The notes under the pieces: model-generated | The model's database searches: none | Seen by the model: the letters and a program-made list of their open reading frames with translations, nothing else | Told to the model about the DNA's origin: nothing | In this document: positions 8,122-16,323 of the stretch, one piece after another | How the letters are laid out: each line of letters starts with the position of its first letter | Position numbering within the stretch: position 1 is the first letter of the stretch | NCBI GenBank assembly: GCA_964350875.1 | Contig: CAYGLT010000003.1 | Location: 6,926-70,925 of the forward strand | Reading direction: 5' to 3' | Source of the DNA: JAHBXC01 sp964350875 | GTDB taxonomy: Bacteria > Planctomycetota > Phycisphaerae > Phycisphaerales > UBA1924 | DNA length: 64,000 nucleotides | Translations under genes and position numbers: made by a program

Positions 8122-10260
8122 ATGCATCGAGATGTCCGTCCAACCCTGATCGCGGCGATCTGCGGGCTTGCGCTCGGCGGCGCCGCGTTCGCCCAGGACA
8201 GCGTGGCGACCTCAGCCAGCCAGTCCGACGCGATTTCCGCGTTCGATCTCGACCTGCAGCGGGTCCGATATGTCGTTGACCTTTCGCCCGTCGTGTCGGG
8301 GTGGGGGACGGCGTTCGGCGTGGCGCCCGTGCTCAAGGCGTCGCGAAGCATTGCGCCGACCTTCAGCACCCAGATCCTCGGCGGCGCGGGGCTGTCCGCC
8401 GGCCACCGCACGGCCGTCGAGATCCCTTCCGCCGCTTTCTCGCTCTGGACCGCTCCCGGACAGGGCGTGAACCCGTCGTACAACGCGAATCCGGGCTCGT
8501 CGGTCACCAAGACCGGATTCAGCCGGGCGTTCGGCGTGGGATTCAGCGATTTCGGGCTGGAGACCACGGACCAGACCCTCGCGAGTTCGGCCGTCGGCGC
8601 GATCGTCGGGCAGGACACGGCCAACCCGACCCGACTCTTCGTCGAGCGAACCACGGCCCTTGTGAGCCGCAATGACACGCTCGAGCCCGATTCGTCGTCG
8701 ATCTCGATGGGGTCGATCGATCAGGGCGGCAATGTGTACCTGCGCGTCGATGACTTCGGCGCCACGCTCGGCTTCGCCAATGTGAAAGGCGAGAACGCGC
8801 TCGCGGTGTCTCTCTCGGAGCGAGACGTCACCCCGGGGCTGAATTCGCTGAACTTCCTTGTGAATCTCACCGGCTCCCCCACCGGATTGAACGGCCCGTT
8901 CTCCGGCGCGGGCGCGACCCGGTTCCTCGTGAACAACGGCACTGTCACGCTCAACACGCCGGTGGGCCTGTACTCCCCGGCGGCGCCCGGGCTGACCACA
9001 TTCTCGAACGCGACGATGTCGCTCGACTTTCGTGGTCGCGTGACCATCGGCCGTGACACCTCGAACGCCGCGACTTCGACGGCCACGCACCTGGCGAGCG
9101 GCGTGAGCGGTCTGCGCGGCAACCCGACATTCTCGATCGCCACCGATCTGGCCGGGCCTCCGACCGCAGGCGTCGTCGCCTCGCTGGCGATCCCGACCGG
9201 CTCGACCCGCGCGACGCGCATCAATGTGTTCGGCCTGACCAGCCCGGCCTCGGCGGTCGATTCGCCCTCGATCACCCCCGGGTCGGCGACCTCGGCGGCG
9301 CTCCCCTCCCCTCTGAACGGTCCGAACGGCTTCGTCGGCAACGCGACCGGGCAGGCGGAGTTCACGCATTATCTGAGCCAGATCTCGTTCCGCGGCCCGA
9401 GCGGCCAGGTCGGCGTCGGTCGCACGAACGCGGGCGAACTCGTCCTCGCGGCTGTGGCGACCGATCCGAGCGCTCCGGCCGGCGCGAGGGAATTCCTCGC
9501 GGTCGCCACGCGGAATCCCAACTCGGGCGAGTTCGCGTGGACCGTCGCCGCGCATCCGGGCATGGCGGTGTTCACCGGGCCCTCTTCTAGCGGTTCGCCG
9601 AGCCAGATCGGCACGCTGGCGACCCAGTCGCCGGCGTCGATCTCGACCCCTGCCGTGGACCTGCTCGGGAACATCTACTTTGTCGCCGCCTGGGACGACA
9701 CGCGCCCCGCGGGCTCAGCCGGCCCCGGGGGCGAGAGCGGCCCGGGCCGCAAGACTGGCCTTTTCCGAGCCGTGCGCAACGATTCCGGTCAGTTCGAACT
9801 CGAACTCCTGCTCTGCACGGACCAGACCGTCCAAGGAGTCAACAGCAACACGCCGTGGACGATCTCCCGGCTCACTCTGGCCGACGCGGATTCGATCGCT
9901 TCGGGCGGGTTCCACGGCGGGCAGGTGCTTCAGGCCCAGATCCCCGGCCGTGAAACCTCCAACCGCCGCTCTGCCTTCGCGGCGGGCGGCGTCGTGGTGA
10001 ACGCCACGATCCGCTACGACCGCGGGTCAGGCCAGACCAATGCGTATGAGGCGGTCCTGTTCCTCGGGCCCCGCAACGCTTTGGAGGGCGACGCCAACGG
10101 CGACGGGGTCGTGAATTTCTCCGACCTCAATCTGGTGCTGGCGAATTATGGCTTCACCGGCGCCCCCGGGGCTCTCCCGGGCGATCTGAACGGCGACGGC
10201 GTGGTCGATTTCGCGGACCTGAACACGGTGCTCGCGAATTTCGGCGCCACCGCCGGCTAA
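8122..10260 (+). CDS. Large secreted protein with C-terminal dockerin repeats
   Basis: A 712-residue protein with a clear signal peptide (IAAICGLALGGAAFAQ, cleavage near residue 24). The middle is a low-charge, Ser/Thr/Gly-rich beta-type region without a recognised catalytic motif. The C terminus has two EF-hand-like dockerin type I repeats, DANGDGVVNFSDLNLVLANY and DLNGDGVVDFADLNTVLANF, each with the DxNGDGxVxxxDLN calcium loop. Such repeats are common in planctomycete secreted proteins without a cellulosome. It has AAGGAAG about 6 nt before ATG 8122 and directly follows the type II secretion operon, so it is a plausible cargo. No cohesin gene is seen here. Confidence 0.75.
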   Translation: MHRDVRPTLIAAICGLALGGAAFAQDSVATSASQSDAISAFDLDLQRVRYVVDLSPVVSGWGTAFGVAPVLKASRSIAPTFSTQILGGAGLSAGHRTAVEIPSAAFSLWTAPGQGVNPSYNANPGSSVTKTGFSRAFGVGFSDFGLETTDQTLASSAVGAIVGQDTANPTRLFVERTTALVSRNDTLEPDSSSISMGSIDQGGNVYLRVDDFGATLGFANVKGENALAVSLSERDVTPGLNSLNFLVNLTGSPTGLNGPFSGAGATRFLVNNGTVTLNTPVGLYSPAAPGLTTFSNATMSLDFRGRVTIGRDTSNAATSTATHLASGVSGLRGNPTFSIATDLAGPPTAGVVASLAIPTGSTRATRINVFGLTSPASAVDSPSITPGSATSAALPSPLNGPNGFVGNATGQAEFTHYLSQISFRGPSGQVGVGRTNAGELVLAAVATDPSAPAGAREFLAVATRNPNSGEFAWTVAAHPGMAVFTGPSSSGSPSQIGTLATQSPASISTPAVDLLGNIYFVAAWDDTRPAGSAGPGGESGPGRKTGLFRAVRNDSGQFELELLLCTDQTVQGVNSNTPWTISRLTLADADSIASGGFHGGQVLQAQIPGRETSNRRSAFAAGGVVVNATIRYDRGSGQTNAYEAVLFLGPRNALEGDANGDGVVNFSDLNLVLANYGFTGAPGALPGDLNGDGVVDFADLNTVLANFGATAG

Positions 10261-10472
10261 GCCCCTCGCGGCCCCATGGGAAGCCCCAGGGCAGCAAAAC
10301 CCTATCAAAACCCACTCAGATCCGTGGCGTCGGAGGCAGAGATTCCTGCGCCGCCGGTCACGATCCTGTTGCTGCGGGGGTCTGATTTCTCGGGCCAAAG
10401 TCAAGATCGTGCGAAGCTTGAGAACTTAGACGGCTTATCGCGGAAATTTTGGAATTCTCGCGAGCCAAGGCT

Positions 10473-10500
10473 TTCACAGATGCGAATCCTGTGATACATT
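10473..10500 (+). promoter_or_regulatory. Candidate sigma-70 promoter for the first sorting-signal protein
   Basis: TTCACA (10473-10478, five of six to TTGACA), a 16-bp spacer and TACATT (10495-10500, four of six to TATAAT). It lies about 110 nt before ATG 10611, giving a long leader that contains the palindrome at 10538-10570. Confidence 0.4.
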
Positions 10501-10537
10501 CAATCGTCGTCTGGGAGCGATTGTTCGCTGCCTCAGA

Positions 10538-10570
10538 CCCGTTCGCCGCTGACAGCTTGGAACGAACGGG
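10538..10570 (+). promoter_or_regulatory. Perfect 8-bp inverted repeat in the 5' leader
   Basis: CCCGTTCG (10538-10545) and CGAACGGG (10563-10570) are exact reverse complements separated by 17 nt. In the predicted transcript they form a hairpin ending about 40 nt before the start codon. It could be an operator, an mRNA-stabilising hairpin or chance. Confidence 0.4.
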
Positions 10571-10610
10571 CTGACGGAGAGACAGAGATTACTTTGAGAG
10601 GAGACTGCGC

Positions 10611-11246
10611 ATGGTTCGTATGATTTCTGCCGCTGCGGCCCTTACCCTCGCCGCTGGCCTTGCTAACGCTGGTGTCGTCACTCCCTGGCTTGAGGCCGTG
10701 GTTGTCGACAACGGTGGCATCTCGGACGGTTCCCCCGCCGACCTCGCCGGTACGATCACCTACGATCTGTTCTGGACCAACAACGGCGACTCCACCGTCG
10801 GCGTGAACGGCTTCAACCTCGGCACCGCGGCTCAGCCCGGCCTCGCCCCCTACCGCATGTTCCACACCGGCACCGTGTTCAACCACGCGTTCGGTAGCGA
10901 CACCGCTCCGAACCCCGCCCTCATCCCGGCCTTCCCCGCTCTCGAGTTCGACTCGTACTTCGCGGTCGGTAACAGCGCGGTGTCCTTCGTTCCCGGCTCG
11001 GCCTCGTTCGCCGGTCAGGAAGTCCTCGGCACCTGGTTCACCCAGCCCCCCGTCATGGTCGCGGCCGGCGAGAGCCTCCGCTTCATGCGTCTCACGATCC
11101 GGGACGGCGTGCTCGACATGACCAACTCCACCATGGAAGTTGGCTTCTCGGACAGCACCACCGGCGTGTTCGGCTTCGTGCCGACCCCCGGCGCCGCTGC
11201 CCTCCTGGGCCTCGGCGGCATCGCCGCCATCCGTCGTCGCCGCTAA
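10611..11246 (+). CDS. Exosortase-substrate-like secreted protein (PxP-CTERM), paralog 1
   Basis: A 211-residue protein with a signal peptide (MVRMISAAAALTLAAGLANA). The C-terminal tripartite sorting signal is VPTP, a hydrophobic stretch (GAAALLGLGGIAAI) and RRRR at the very end. This is the layout of PEP-CTERM signals but with Thr where Glu is usual. The body shares a pattern with the two following genes: YDLF or FDL, an NGFN/NAIN turn with G, a phrase about a front-facing aromatic plus H, proline-rich spacing, then EFDSYFAVGN. Exosortase cleaves such signals at the membrane; the enzyme at 57147-58109 is the candidate. GAGAGGAGA lies 7 nt upstream of ATG, and the long leader suggests regulated, high expression. 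Confidence 0.75.
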   Translation: MVRMISAAAALTLAAGLANAGVVTPWLEAVVVDNGGISDGSPADLAGTITYDLFWTNNGDSTVGVNGFNLGTAAQPGLAPYRMFHTGTVFNHAFGSDTAPNPALIPAFPALEFDSYFAVGNSAVSFVPGSASFAGQEVLGTWFTQPPVMVAAGESLRFMRLTIRDGVLDMTNSTMEVGFSDSTTGVFGFVPTPGAAALLGLGGIAAIRRRR

Positions 11247-11285
11247 TCCGGCTTCGAAGGATCGCAATCTGATCGATTGATCACC

Positions 11286-11320
11286 CCGACGGGTCCGCAA
11301 GGGCCCGTCGGTTGTTTTTT
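11286..11320 (+). terminator. Rho-independent terminator
   Basis: CCGACGGG (11286-11293) pairs perfectly with CCCGTCGG (11304-11311) around a 10-nt loop, followed by TTGTTTTTT. It lies 40 bp after the stop of the first sorting-signal protein. Confidence 0.85.
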
Positions 11321-11513
11321 GGTTCCGTGCATGTCGCCGGCTCACGCCCCGATGGAATTCCTTTGGCATTGGCGCAGGAACGCCGCATTTTGATCTCGGA
11401 CGCTGCGCGGCTTGTCGCCGTAACGCGTGTGCGTTTCCGTCCGGGCGGAGCAGCCCCCGCGACTACCGAGTTCCGTGTGTGCCACTCAACGAACCGCGGC
11501 GGCCCCGCCGCCT

Positions 11514-11645
11514 TCGACAACGCCAACGGCGAAGTCCTCGGCGCCTGGTTCACCCAGCCGCCCGTCGCCGTCGCTGACGGTCCCTCGACATCACATGATC
11601 GCCGGAGATCGCCCCCGACGGGGCCGCAAGGTCCCTTCGGTTATC
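11514..11645 (+). pseudogene. Decayed fragment of a fourth paralog plus its terminator
   Basis: Bases 11532-11580 encode GEVLGAWFTQPPVAVADG in an open frame. Paralog 1 has QEVLGTWFTQPPVMVAAG at the equivalent place, and the DNA is nearly identical over about 40 bp. Roughly 35 bp later (11616-11642) comes a degraded copy of the paralog 1 terminator: CCCGACGGGGCCGCAAGG followed by TCCCTTCGG, with no T-run. The roughly 200 bp that separate these two elements in paralog 1, including the sorting signal and stop, are missing here. I read this as a tandem duplicate with a large internal deletion. Sequence 11321-11510 shows no clear similarity to the family. Confidence 0.6.
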
Positions 11646-11878
11646 GCCTTGTGGGAGAGCCGCATCCGGCTCATCGAACGCGACGAGTCCGGGAGTCTCG
11701 CGCGTTGCGCCACTCGGCTGTCAACGCTCGACGGAGATCGCAAAAAACGATTTCCGATTTGTCAAACTAACTCTTGCGATTTTCTTTGATCCCCGATAGA
11801 ACGGGTGATGCCGCCGTACCGGGTGGTCCGGGACGCTCCTGGGGCCAGACGGCGGGCATGCACAGGGAGATTTCCAAA

Positions 11879-12601
11879 ATGCGTTCGATTCACCCGACCT
11901 CGTTCGGCGCGCTCATCCTCTGCGCCGGCCTCGCGATCCCCTCCACCGCGGCGCTCGCTGACGGCAACTTCTCGACCTACTGGCGTCAGGTCAACAACCG
12001 GTACAGTTCGGCGACCGGAGAGGAAACCGGCCTGCACCGCGATTTCTACACCTTCGATCTGTTCCTTCGCGGCGATGTCGGCACGCGGATCAACGCCATC
12101 AACATGGGCTACGCCGCCGACCCCGATGTCCACAACGAGTACATCTACCAGAACGGGAATGTCTACGAGCACGAGAACAACCCCGGGTACTTCGCGCCCA
12201 ACCCGGCCATCTTCCCGTACGACCCCGCCAGCGAATTCGACACCTACCTCGCGCTCGGGGACATCCCGGCGCTCGAACTCTCCACCGTCGGCAACTCCGT
12301 GCGCATCGACAGCAACATCATGCGCGCGATCTGGTTCGCCGTCCCCGGAGGCGAGGCGTGGCCCGCGAGGATCGACGAATCGGGCGAGATGCACCTGATG
12401 CGTCTCACCGTCTCGAGCGACACCACGATCATCGGCGGGCTCGGCAGCCGCATCCAGATCGGCACGGTCATCGACGGCGACCCGTCGACTCCGACCGCGT
12501 TCATCCCGGTCGCGGTCTCCTCGTTCCTGATTGTTCCTTCGCCGTTCACAGCCGGCGCCTTCGCGCTCGCGGGGCTCGCGCTGGTCCGTCGCCGCCGCTG
12601 A
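11879..12601 (+). CDS. Exosortase-substrate-like secreted protein, paralog 2
   Basis: A 240-residue protein. ATG 11879 is chosen because AGGGAGA sits 8 nt upstream and the result starts with a clean signal peptide (MRSIHPTSFGALILCAGLAIPSTAALA). The C terminus has VPSP, a hydrophobic run (FTAGAFALAGLALV) and RRRR. The body matches the family: FDLFLRGDVGTRINAINMG, a Y-x-NGNVYEHENN stretch and ASEFDTYLALGD. A weak promoter (TTGCGA at 11774, TAGAAC at 11797, 17-bp spacer) lies upstream. Predicted to be secreted and processed by the exosortase. Its biochemical role is unknown. Confidence 0.75.
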   Translation: MRSIHPTSFGALILCAGLAIPSTAALADGNFSTYWRQVNNRYSSATGEETGLHRDFYTFDLFLRGDVGTRINAINMGYAADPDVHNEYIYQNGNVYEHENNPGYFAPNPAIFPYDPASEFDTYLALGDIPALELSTVGNSVRIDSNIMRAIWFAVPGGEAWPARIDESGEMHLMRLTVSSDTTIIGGLGSRIQIGTVIDGDPSTPTAFIPVAVSSFLIVPSPFTAGAFALAGLALVRRRR

Positions 12602-12637
12602 TCGACACGCGGCTCGCCAGTATTCAATCACAGCATC

Positions 12638-12666
12638 CGCCCCGCGCTGCCGCGGGGCGTTTCGTT
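12638..12666 (+). terminator. Rho-independent terminator
   Basis: CGCCCCGCG (12638-12646) and CGCGGGGCG (12651-12659) form a perfect 9-bp stem with a CTGC loop, followed by TTTCGTT. It ends the paralog 2 transcript. Confidence 0.7.
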
Positions 12667-12711
12667 GCGCAGAGCGGCGACTTTGCGCTTCCAATTTCCG
12701 GATCGATCGGC

Positions 12712-12717
12712 TAGATT
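12712..12717 (+). promoter_or_regulatory. Putative -10 box for paralog 3
   Basis: TAGATT fits TANNNT and lies 63 nt before ATG 12781, whose own ribosome binding site (GGGAGGA) is about 12 nt upstream. It is just downstream of the paralog 2 terminator, consistent with an independent transcript. Confidence 0.35.
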
Positions 12718-12780
12718 GCGCCCATCGCGACGGGCGCCTGTAGGAGGGAGGCCCGACGACGATTCGGGAGGAAACACGCC

Positions 12781-13482
12781 ATGTCGTCAACTCGGTTTCT
12801 CTGTCTCGCCGCACTGTGCGGAGCCGTGTCGTGCCACGCGCACGCGACCGTCACCGGCCTTCGCTGGGTCGAGGTCGACAACACGATCGTTGACCCCGCG
12901 AGCGATCCCGTCGCCGGCGCAGCGTGGCTCGCGAACCCCGCCGGGTGGAGGACATTCGATCTCATGGTCCTCGGCGATCCGGGAACCAACATCGGCGGCT
13001 GGTACTTCGGCTCGCCGCTCTTCCCAGACCTCGACGACTTTGTCATCTACACGGACGGCGAGATCTTTCAGCATCCCGCCGGCGGCAATCTCCCGCGGAA
13101 CGACGGCCCGATCTACGACTTCGCCACCCTGCTCCAGTTCGACACCTACATGACGATCAACGGTCAGACAGAGATGTCCCTCGTCCCTTCGTTCGGGGGC
13201 ACCGATCTCTCCGACGGGATCGCCGGGCTGCGCGGCGGAGTCCAGGTGTTGCCGCCAGAGCCGATCGGCGCGAGCGGTCTGTCGCAGTTGCTGCGCATCA
13301 CGCTGAGCGCAGACTTCACCTATCTCGGGAACTACAACGCGCCCGACGGGTTGGTCTCGCAGGCGTATCTCATCAGCGACGGCGTGTCGCTTCCGTTCCT
13401 GCTGCCCACGGAGATCCCGGCGCCAAGCGCAGCGGCTGTTCTGACGCTCGCTGGAGTGGGGTTTGCCCGTCGTCGTCGCTGA
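12781..13482 (+). CDS. Exosortase-substrate-like secreted protein, paralog 3
   Basis: A 233-residue protein with a signal peptide (MSSTRFLCLAALCGAVSCHAHA). The C-terminal sorting signal is IPAP, a hydrophobic run (SAAAVLTLAGVGFA) and RRRR. The body follows the family pattern: RWVEVDN, TFDLMVLGDPGTNIGGWYFG, YTDGEIFQHPAGGN and LLQFDTYMTING. GGGAGGA precedes the ATG by about 10 nt. It is the last of the tandem group and is followed by its own terminator, so each paralog looks separately transcribed. Confidence 0.75.
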   Translation: MSSTRFLCLAALCGAVSCHAHATVTGLRWVEVDNTIVDPASDPVAGAAWLANPAGWRTFDLMVLGDPGTNIGGWYFGSPLFPDLDDFVIYTDGEIFQHPAGGNLPRNDGPIYDFATLLQFDTYMTINGQTEMSLVPSFGGTDLSDGIAGLRGGVQVLPPEPIGASGLSQLLRITLSADFTYLGNYNAPDGLVSQAYLISDGVSLPFLLPTEIPAPSAAAVLTLAGVGFARRRR

Positions 13483-13510
13483 TCACTATCCAATCCGATC
13501 CTGACCATCC

Positions 13511-13532
13511 CGCCGGCCTCTTCCGGCGTTTT
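13511..13532 (+). terminator. Rho-independent terminator
   Basis: CGCCGG (13511-13516) and CCGGCG (13523-13528) form a 6-bp stem with a 6-nt loop, followed directly by TTTT. Ends the paralog 3 transcript just before the acetyl-CoA synthetase promoter. Confidence 0.7.
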
Positions 13533-13551
13533 CGTGCGCGCGTCCTTCGGG

Positions 13552-13557
13552 TACTCT
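13552..13557 (+). promoter_or_regulatory. Putative -10 box for acetyl-CoA synthetase
   Basis: TACTCT, preceded by GG, 26 nt before ATG 13584. The implied leader of about 20 nt contains GAGG. Confidence 0.4.
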
Positions 13558-13583
13558 GAATGTCTCATACACGAGGCACGCCC

Positions 13584-15593
13584 ATGAATGACCGCACGAG
13601 CGACATCGAATCGCTGCTCCAGGAAACCCGCCTCTTCCCGCCGCCGGCCGAGTTCGCCAAGCGGGCCCACATCGGCTCGATGGACGAGTACCGCGCGGCC
13701 CACGAGCGATCGATCAACGACCCCGACGCGTTCTGGGGCGAGGTCGCGCGCGGCTTCGAGTGGTTCACGCCCTGGACGAAAGTCCGCGAGCACGACCCGA
13801 AGCGCCCCTACGACACGAAGTGGTTCGTCGGCGGGACAACAAACCTCTGCTACAACTGCGTCGATCGCCATGTCAACGCGGGCTTCGGCGACGAGACCGC
13901 GATCGTGTGGGAAAGCGAACCCGTTGATGCGGGCGGCGAGCCCGAAGTCCGCCGCCTCACCTACGCCGATCTCCAGCGCGAGACCGCGAAGTTCGCGTCC
14001 GTCCTCGAAACGCTGGGCGTGAAGAAGGGCGACATCGTCACGCTCTACATGCCCATGATCCCCGAACTCGCGATCGCGATGCTCGCGTGCGCACGACTCG
14101 GCGCGGCGCACTCCATCATCTTCGGCGGGTTCTCGGCGCAGGCCATCGCCGACCGCGTCGCCGACGCGCGCAGTTCGGTGCTCGTCACCGCCGACGGCGG
14201 CTGGCGCCGGGGGAAGGTCGTCCCGCTCAAGGACAATGTCGACGCCGCCTGCGCGCAGTCGGACACGATCAAGCATGTCGTCGTCGTGCAGCGATGCCTC
14301 AACGACATCGCGTGGACCGACGGCCGCGACGCGTGGTGGCACGACCTGATGCGCGACGCGAGCGCGGACCGCGCGTGCGAGCCGATGGACGCAGAAGACC
14401 TGCTCTTCGTGCTCTACACCAGCGGCACGACGGGCAAGCCCAAGGGCATCATGCACACCACGGGCGGGTACATGGTGTTCACCGCGATGACCTCTCGCCT
14501 CTCGTTCGACCTCATGCCGGGCAGCGGCGAGGTCTATTGGTGCACCGCCGATATCGGCTGGGTCACCGGGCATTCGTACATCGTGTACGGCATCATGCCC
14601 AACCGCGTGCCCACGCTCATGTACGAGGGCGCGCCCAACTTCCCCGACTGGTCGCGCTTCTGGGCGATCGTCGAACGCCACAAGGTCGCGCAGTTCTACA
14701 CGGCGCCGACCGCGATCCGCGCGTTCATGAAACAGGGCGATGCGCCCGTTACGAAACACGACCTTTCATCGCTGCGCGTGCTGGGAACGGTCGGTGAACC
14801 GATCAACCCCGAGGCGTGGATGTGGTACCACCGCGTGATCGGCGCCGAGCGATGCCCGATCGTGGACACATGGTGGCAGACCGAAACCGGCGGCCACATG
14901 ATCACCCCCCTGCCCGGCGCAACGCCCACGAAGCCCGGTTCGTGCACGCTGCCCATGCTGGGCGTCGACGCCGCCTGCGTGAACGACGCGGGCGAGGAGG
15001 AACCGCTGAACACGGGCGGACTGCTCACGATCCGGCAGCCGTGGCCGGCGATGCTGCGCGGCATCCTGCACGACCGCGAACGCTTCCTCGAGACCTACTG
15101 GTCGCGCGTGAAGACTCCCGACGGCCGCCCGTTCTACTTCGCGGGCGACGGCGCGCGCCGCGACAGCGACGGCTACTTCTGGATCATGGGCCGCGTGGAT
15201 GATGTCATCAATGTGAGCGGCCATCGCCTGGGAACGATGGAGGTCGAGAGCGCGCTCGTCAGTCACCCCGCGGTTGCCGAGGCGGCCGTCGTCGGCGTTC
15301 CGCACGAGATCAAAGGCACAGGCATCGCGGCGTTCGTGACGCTCAAGGAGTCGGCGACCTCGCGCGCGGGCGACGCGCTGCGCGCGGAACTCTCGGCGCA
15401 TGTCGCCAGCGAGATCGGCGCGATCGCCAAACCCGACATGCTGCGCTTCGCCGCGTCGCTGCCCAAGACCCGCTCGGGCAAGATCATGCGGCGGTTGCTC
15501 CGCGACATAGCCGCGGGCAAGGAAACCGTGGGAGACACCACGACGCTCGAGGACTACGGCGTGTTGGCCGCGCTCCGCTCAGGCGAGGAGTAA
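13584..15593 (+). CDS. acs: Acetyl-CoA synthetase (AMP-forming)
   Basis: Converts acetate, ATP and CoA to acetyl-CoA, AMP and pyrophosphate in the cytoplasm. The 669-residue length is normal for Acs. Motifs in order: the AMP-binding loop YTSGTTGKPKGIMHTTGGY (near residue 280), WWQTETGGHMITP (near 430), GRVDDVINVSGHRLGTMEVE (near 535) and the C-terminal KTRSGKIMRRLLRDIA, whose Lys is the one acetylated in regulated homologs. ATG 13584 is preferred over the in-frame ATG 13560 because GAGG lies 7 nt upstream of it and ATG 13560 almost abuts the -10 box. It is convergent with the unknown gene downstream. Confidence 0.93.
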   Translation: MNDRTSDIESLLQETRLFPPPAEFAKRAHIGSMDEYRAAHERSINDPDAFWGEVARGFEWFTPWTKVREHDPKRPYDTKWFVGGTTNLCYNCVDRHVNAGFGDETAIVWESEPVDAGGEPEVRRLTYADLQRETAKFASVLETLGVKKGDIVTLYMPMIPELAIAMLACARLGAAHSIIFGGFSAQAIADRVADARSSVLVTADGGWRRGKVVPLKDNVDAACAQSDTIKHVVVVQRCLNDIAWTDGRDAWWHDLMRDASADRACEPMDAEDLLFVLYTSGTTGKPKGIMHTTGGYMVFTAMTSRLSFDLMPGSGEVYWCTADIGWVTGHSYIVYGIMPNRVPTLMYEGAPNFPDWSRFWAIVERHKVAQFYTAPTAIRAFMKQGDAPVTKHDLSSLRVLGTVGEPINPEAWMWYHRVIGAERCPIVDTWWQTETGGHMITPLPGATPTKPGSCTLPMLGVDAACVNDAGEEEPLNTGGLLTIRQPWPAMLRGILHDRERFLETYWSRVKTPDGRPFYFAGDGARRDSDGYFWIMGRVDDVINVSGHRLGTMEVESALVSHPAVAEAAVVGVPHEIKGTGIAAFVTLKESATSRAGDALRAELSAHVASEIGAIAKPDMLRFAASLPKTRSGKIMRRLLRDIAAGKETVGDTTTLEDYGVLAALRSGEE

Positions 15594-15600
15594 CGCTCGA

Positions 15601-16200
15601 TCACCCCCGCGCGGGCGGGGTGCGCCGGTCGGCGTTGTTCTGTGAATCTCGCGCGAGCGATGTGTACGCGGCGAACCCGAACGGCTCGGAGTCGTTGCCC
15701 GAGGACACCTTCCTCGACGCCGCTTCCAACTGCCTGAGCAACTCATCGCTCAGCACGCGAACGCTGCTGATCTCGTGGAGCGGGAGCGTGACGATCTCGC
15801 CCACGGGCGTACGGATGTTGAACACCGTGCACTGCACGGCCACGCACAACTCCCGCGACTTCGGGTCCTTCACGACGCTGCACGGGAAGAGCGGCTCCAC
15901 ATCGGACACCGGGATGCGCTCGCCAAGCGAGGTCAGGACGGAGACGCGGCCGTCCATGATGTCGGGGTTGGTGCGCGCGAGGGTCGCGAACGCGACGAGC
16001 ATCTCCCGGGCGACATTCTGCCAGTACACCTCGCGCAGTTCGCCGAGGCGTTGCATCGTCGGGATATTCGGCGCCTGGATGGAGGCGACCATCGCGGTCG
16101 CGAGTTCCTGGGGCGCGAAGAAGTCCCCGTCGAGCGGGGGCAGTCCGGGCCCGGCGATGGTCGAGAGAGTCATGGCCTTGGGTGCGTCGGCGTCGCTCAT
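15601..16200 (-). CDS. Conserved-looking protein of unknown function
   Basis: A 199-residue cytoplasmic protein with no signal peptide or membrane segment. I do not recognise the family. Visible features: a central helical part (LREVYWQNVAREMLVAFATLA, about residues 54-74) and a beta-rich part with FNIRTPVGEIVTLPLHEISSVRVLSDELLRQLEAA (about 126-160). Its ATG sits 6 nt after a TACCCT box with no Shine-Dalgarno, so the mRNA is probably leaderless. The end overlaps a GC-rich hairpin (15604-15619) between it and acs, which is transcribed towards it. Confidence 0.6.
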   Translation of the reverse strand: MSDADAPKAMTLSTIAGPGLPPLDGDFFAPQELATAMVASIQAPNIPTMQRLGELREVYWQNVAREMLVAFATLARTNPDIMDGRVSVLTSLGERIPVSDVEPLFPCSVVKDPKSRELCVAVQCTVFNIRTPVGEIVTLPLHEISSVRVLSDELLRQLEAASRKVSSGNDSEPFGFAAYTSLARDSQNNADRRTPPARG

Positions 16201-16206
16201 GCGGAA

Positions 16207-16212
16207 AGGGTA
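16207..16212 (-). promoter_or_regulatory. -10 box of a predicted leaderless promoter
   Basis: On the minus strand TACCCT is followed by six bases (TTCCGC) and then ATG at 16200. There is no Shine-Dalgarno, so transcription should begin at or next to the start codon. Confidence 0.5.
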
Positions 16213-16229
16213 GCGGCGCGAACGGACAA

Positions 16230-16266
16230 AAAAAGAACCGGCCGATCCATCGAGGGACCGGCCGGT
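16230..16266 (-). terminator. Rho-independent terminator of the porin gene
   Basis: Read on the minus strand, ACCGGCCG and CGGCCGGT (16259-16266 and 16237-16244) form an 8-bp stem with a 14-nt loop, followed by TTCTTTTTTT. It lies about 58 bp past the porin stop. Confidence 0.85.
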
Positions 16267-16323
16267 GTTTCATGCTGATTCGACTGATCCGGGAAGGATC
16301 AGGCGGGTTCCGTCGGGTTCAGA

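Larger units (their letters stand above)
10261..10610. other. Intergenic region with a candidate promoter and a palindrome
   Basis: No convincing gene in these 350 bp. The 72-codon ORF at 10276-10494 has no ribosome binding site or recognisable content. The right half carries a candidate promoter (10473-10500), a palindrome (10538-10570) and a strong ribosome binding site GAGAGGAGA before ATG 10611. The base composition dips towards AT around 10410-10500, as expected for a promoter region. Confidence 0.5.

Noticed and set aside
10276..10494. 72-codon ORF in the intergenic region upstream of paralog 1
   Set aside because: No Shine-Dalgarno, no family resemblance, and the candidate promoter for paralog 1 overlaps its end.
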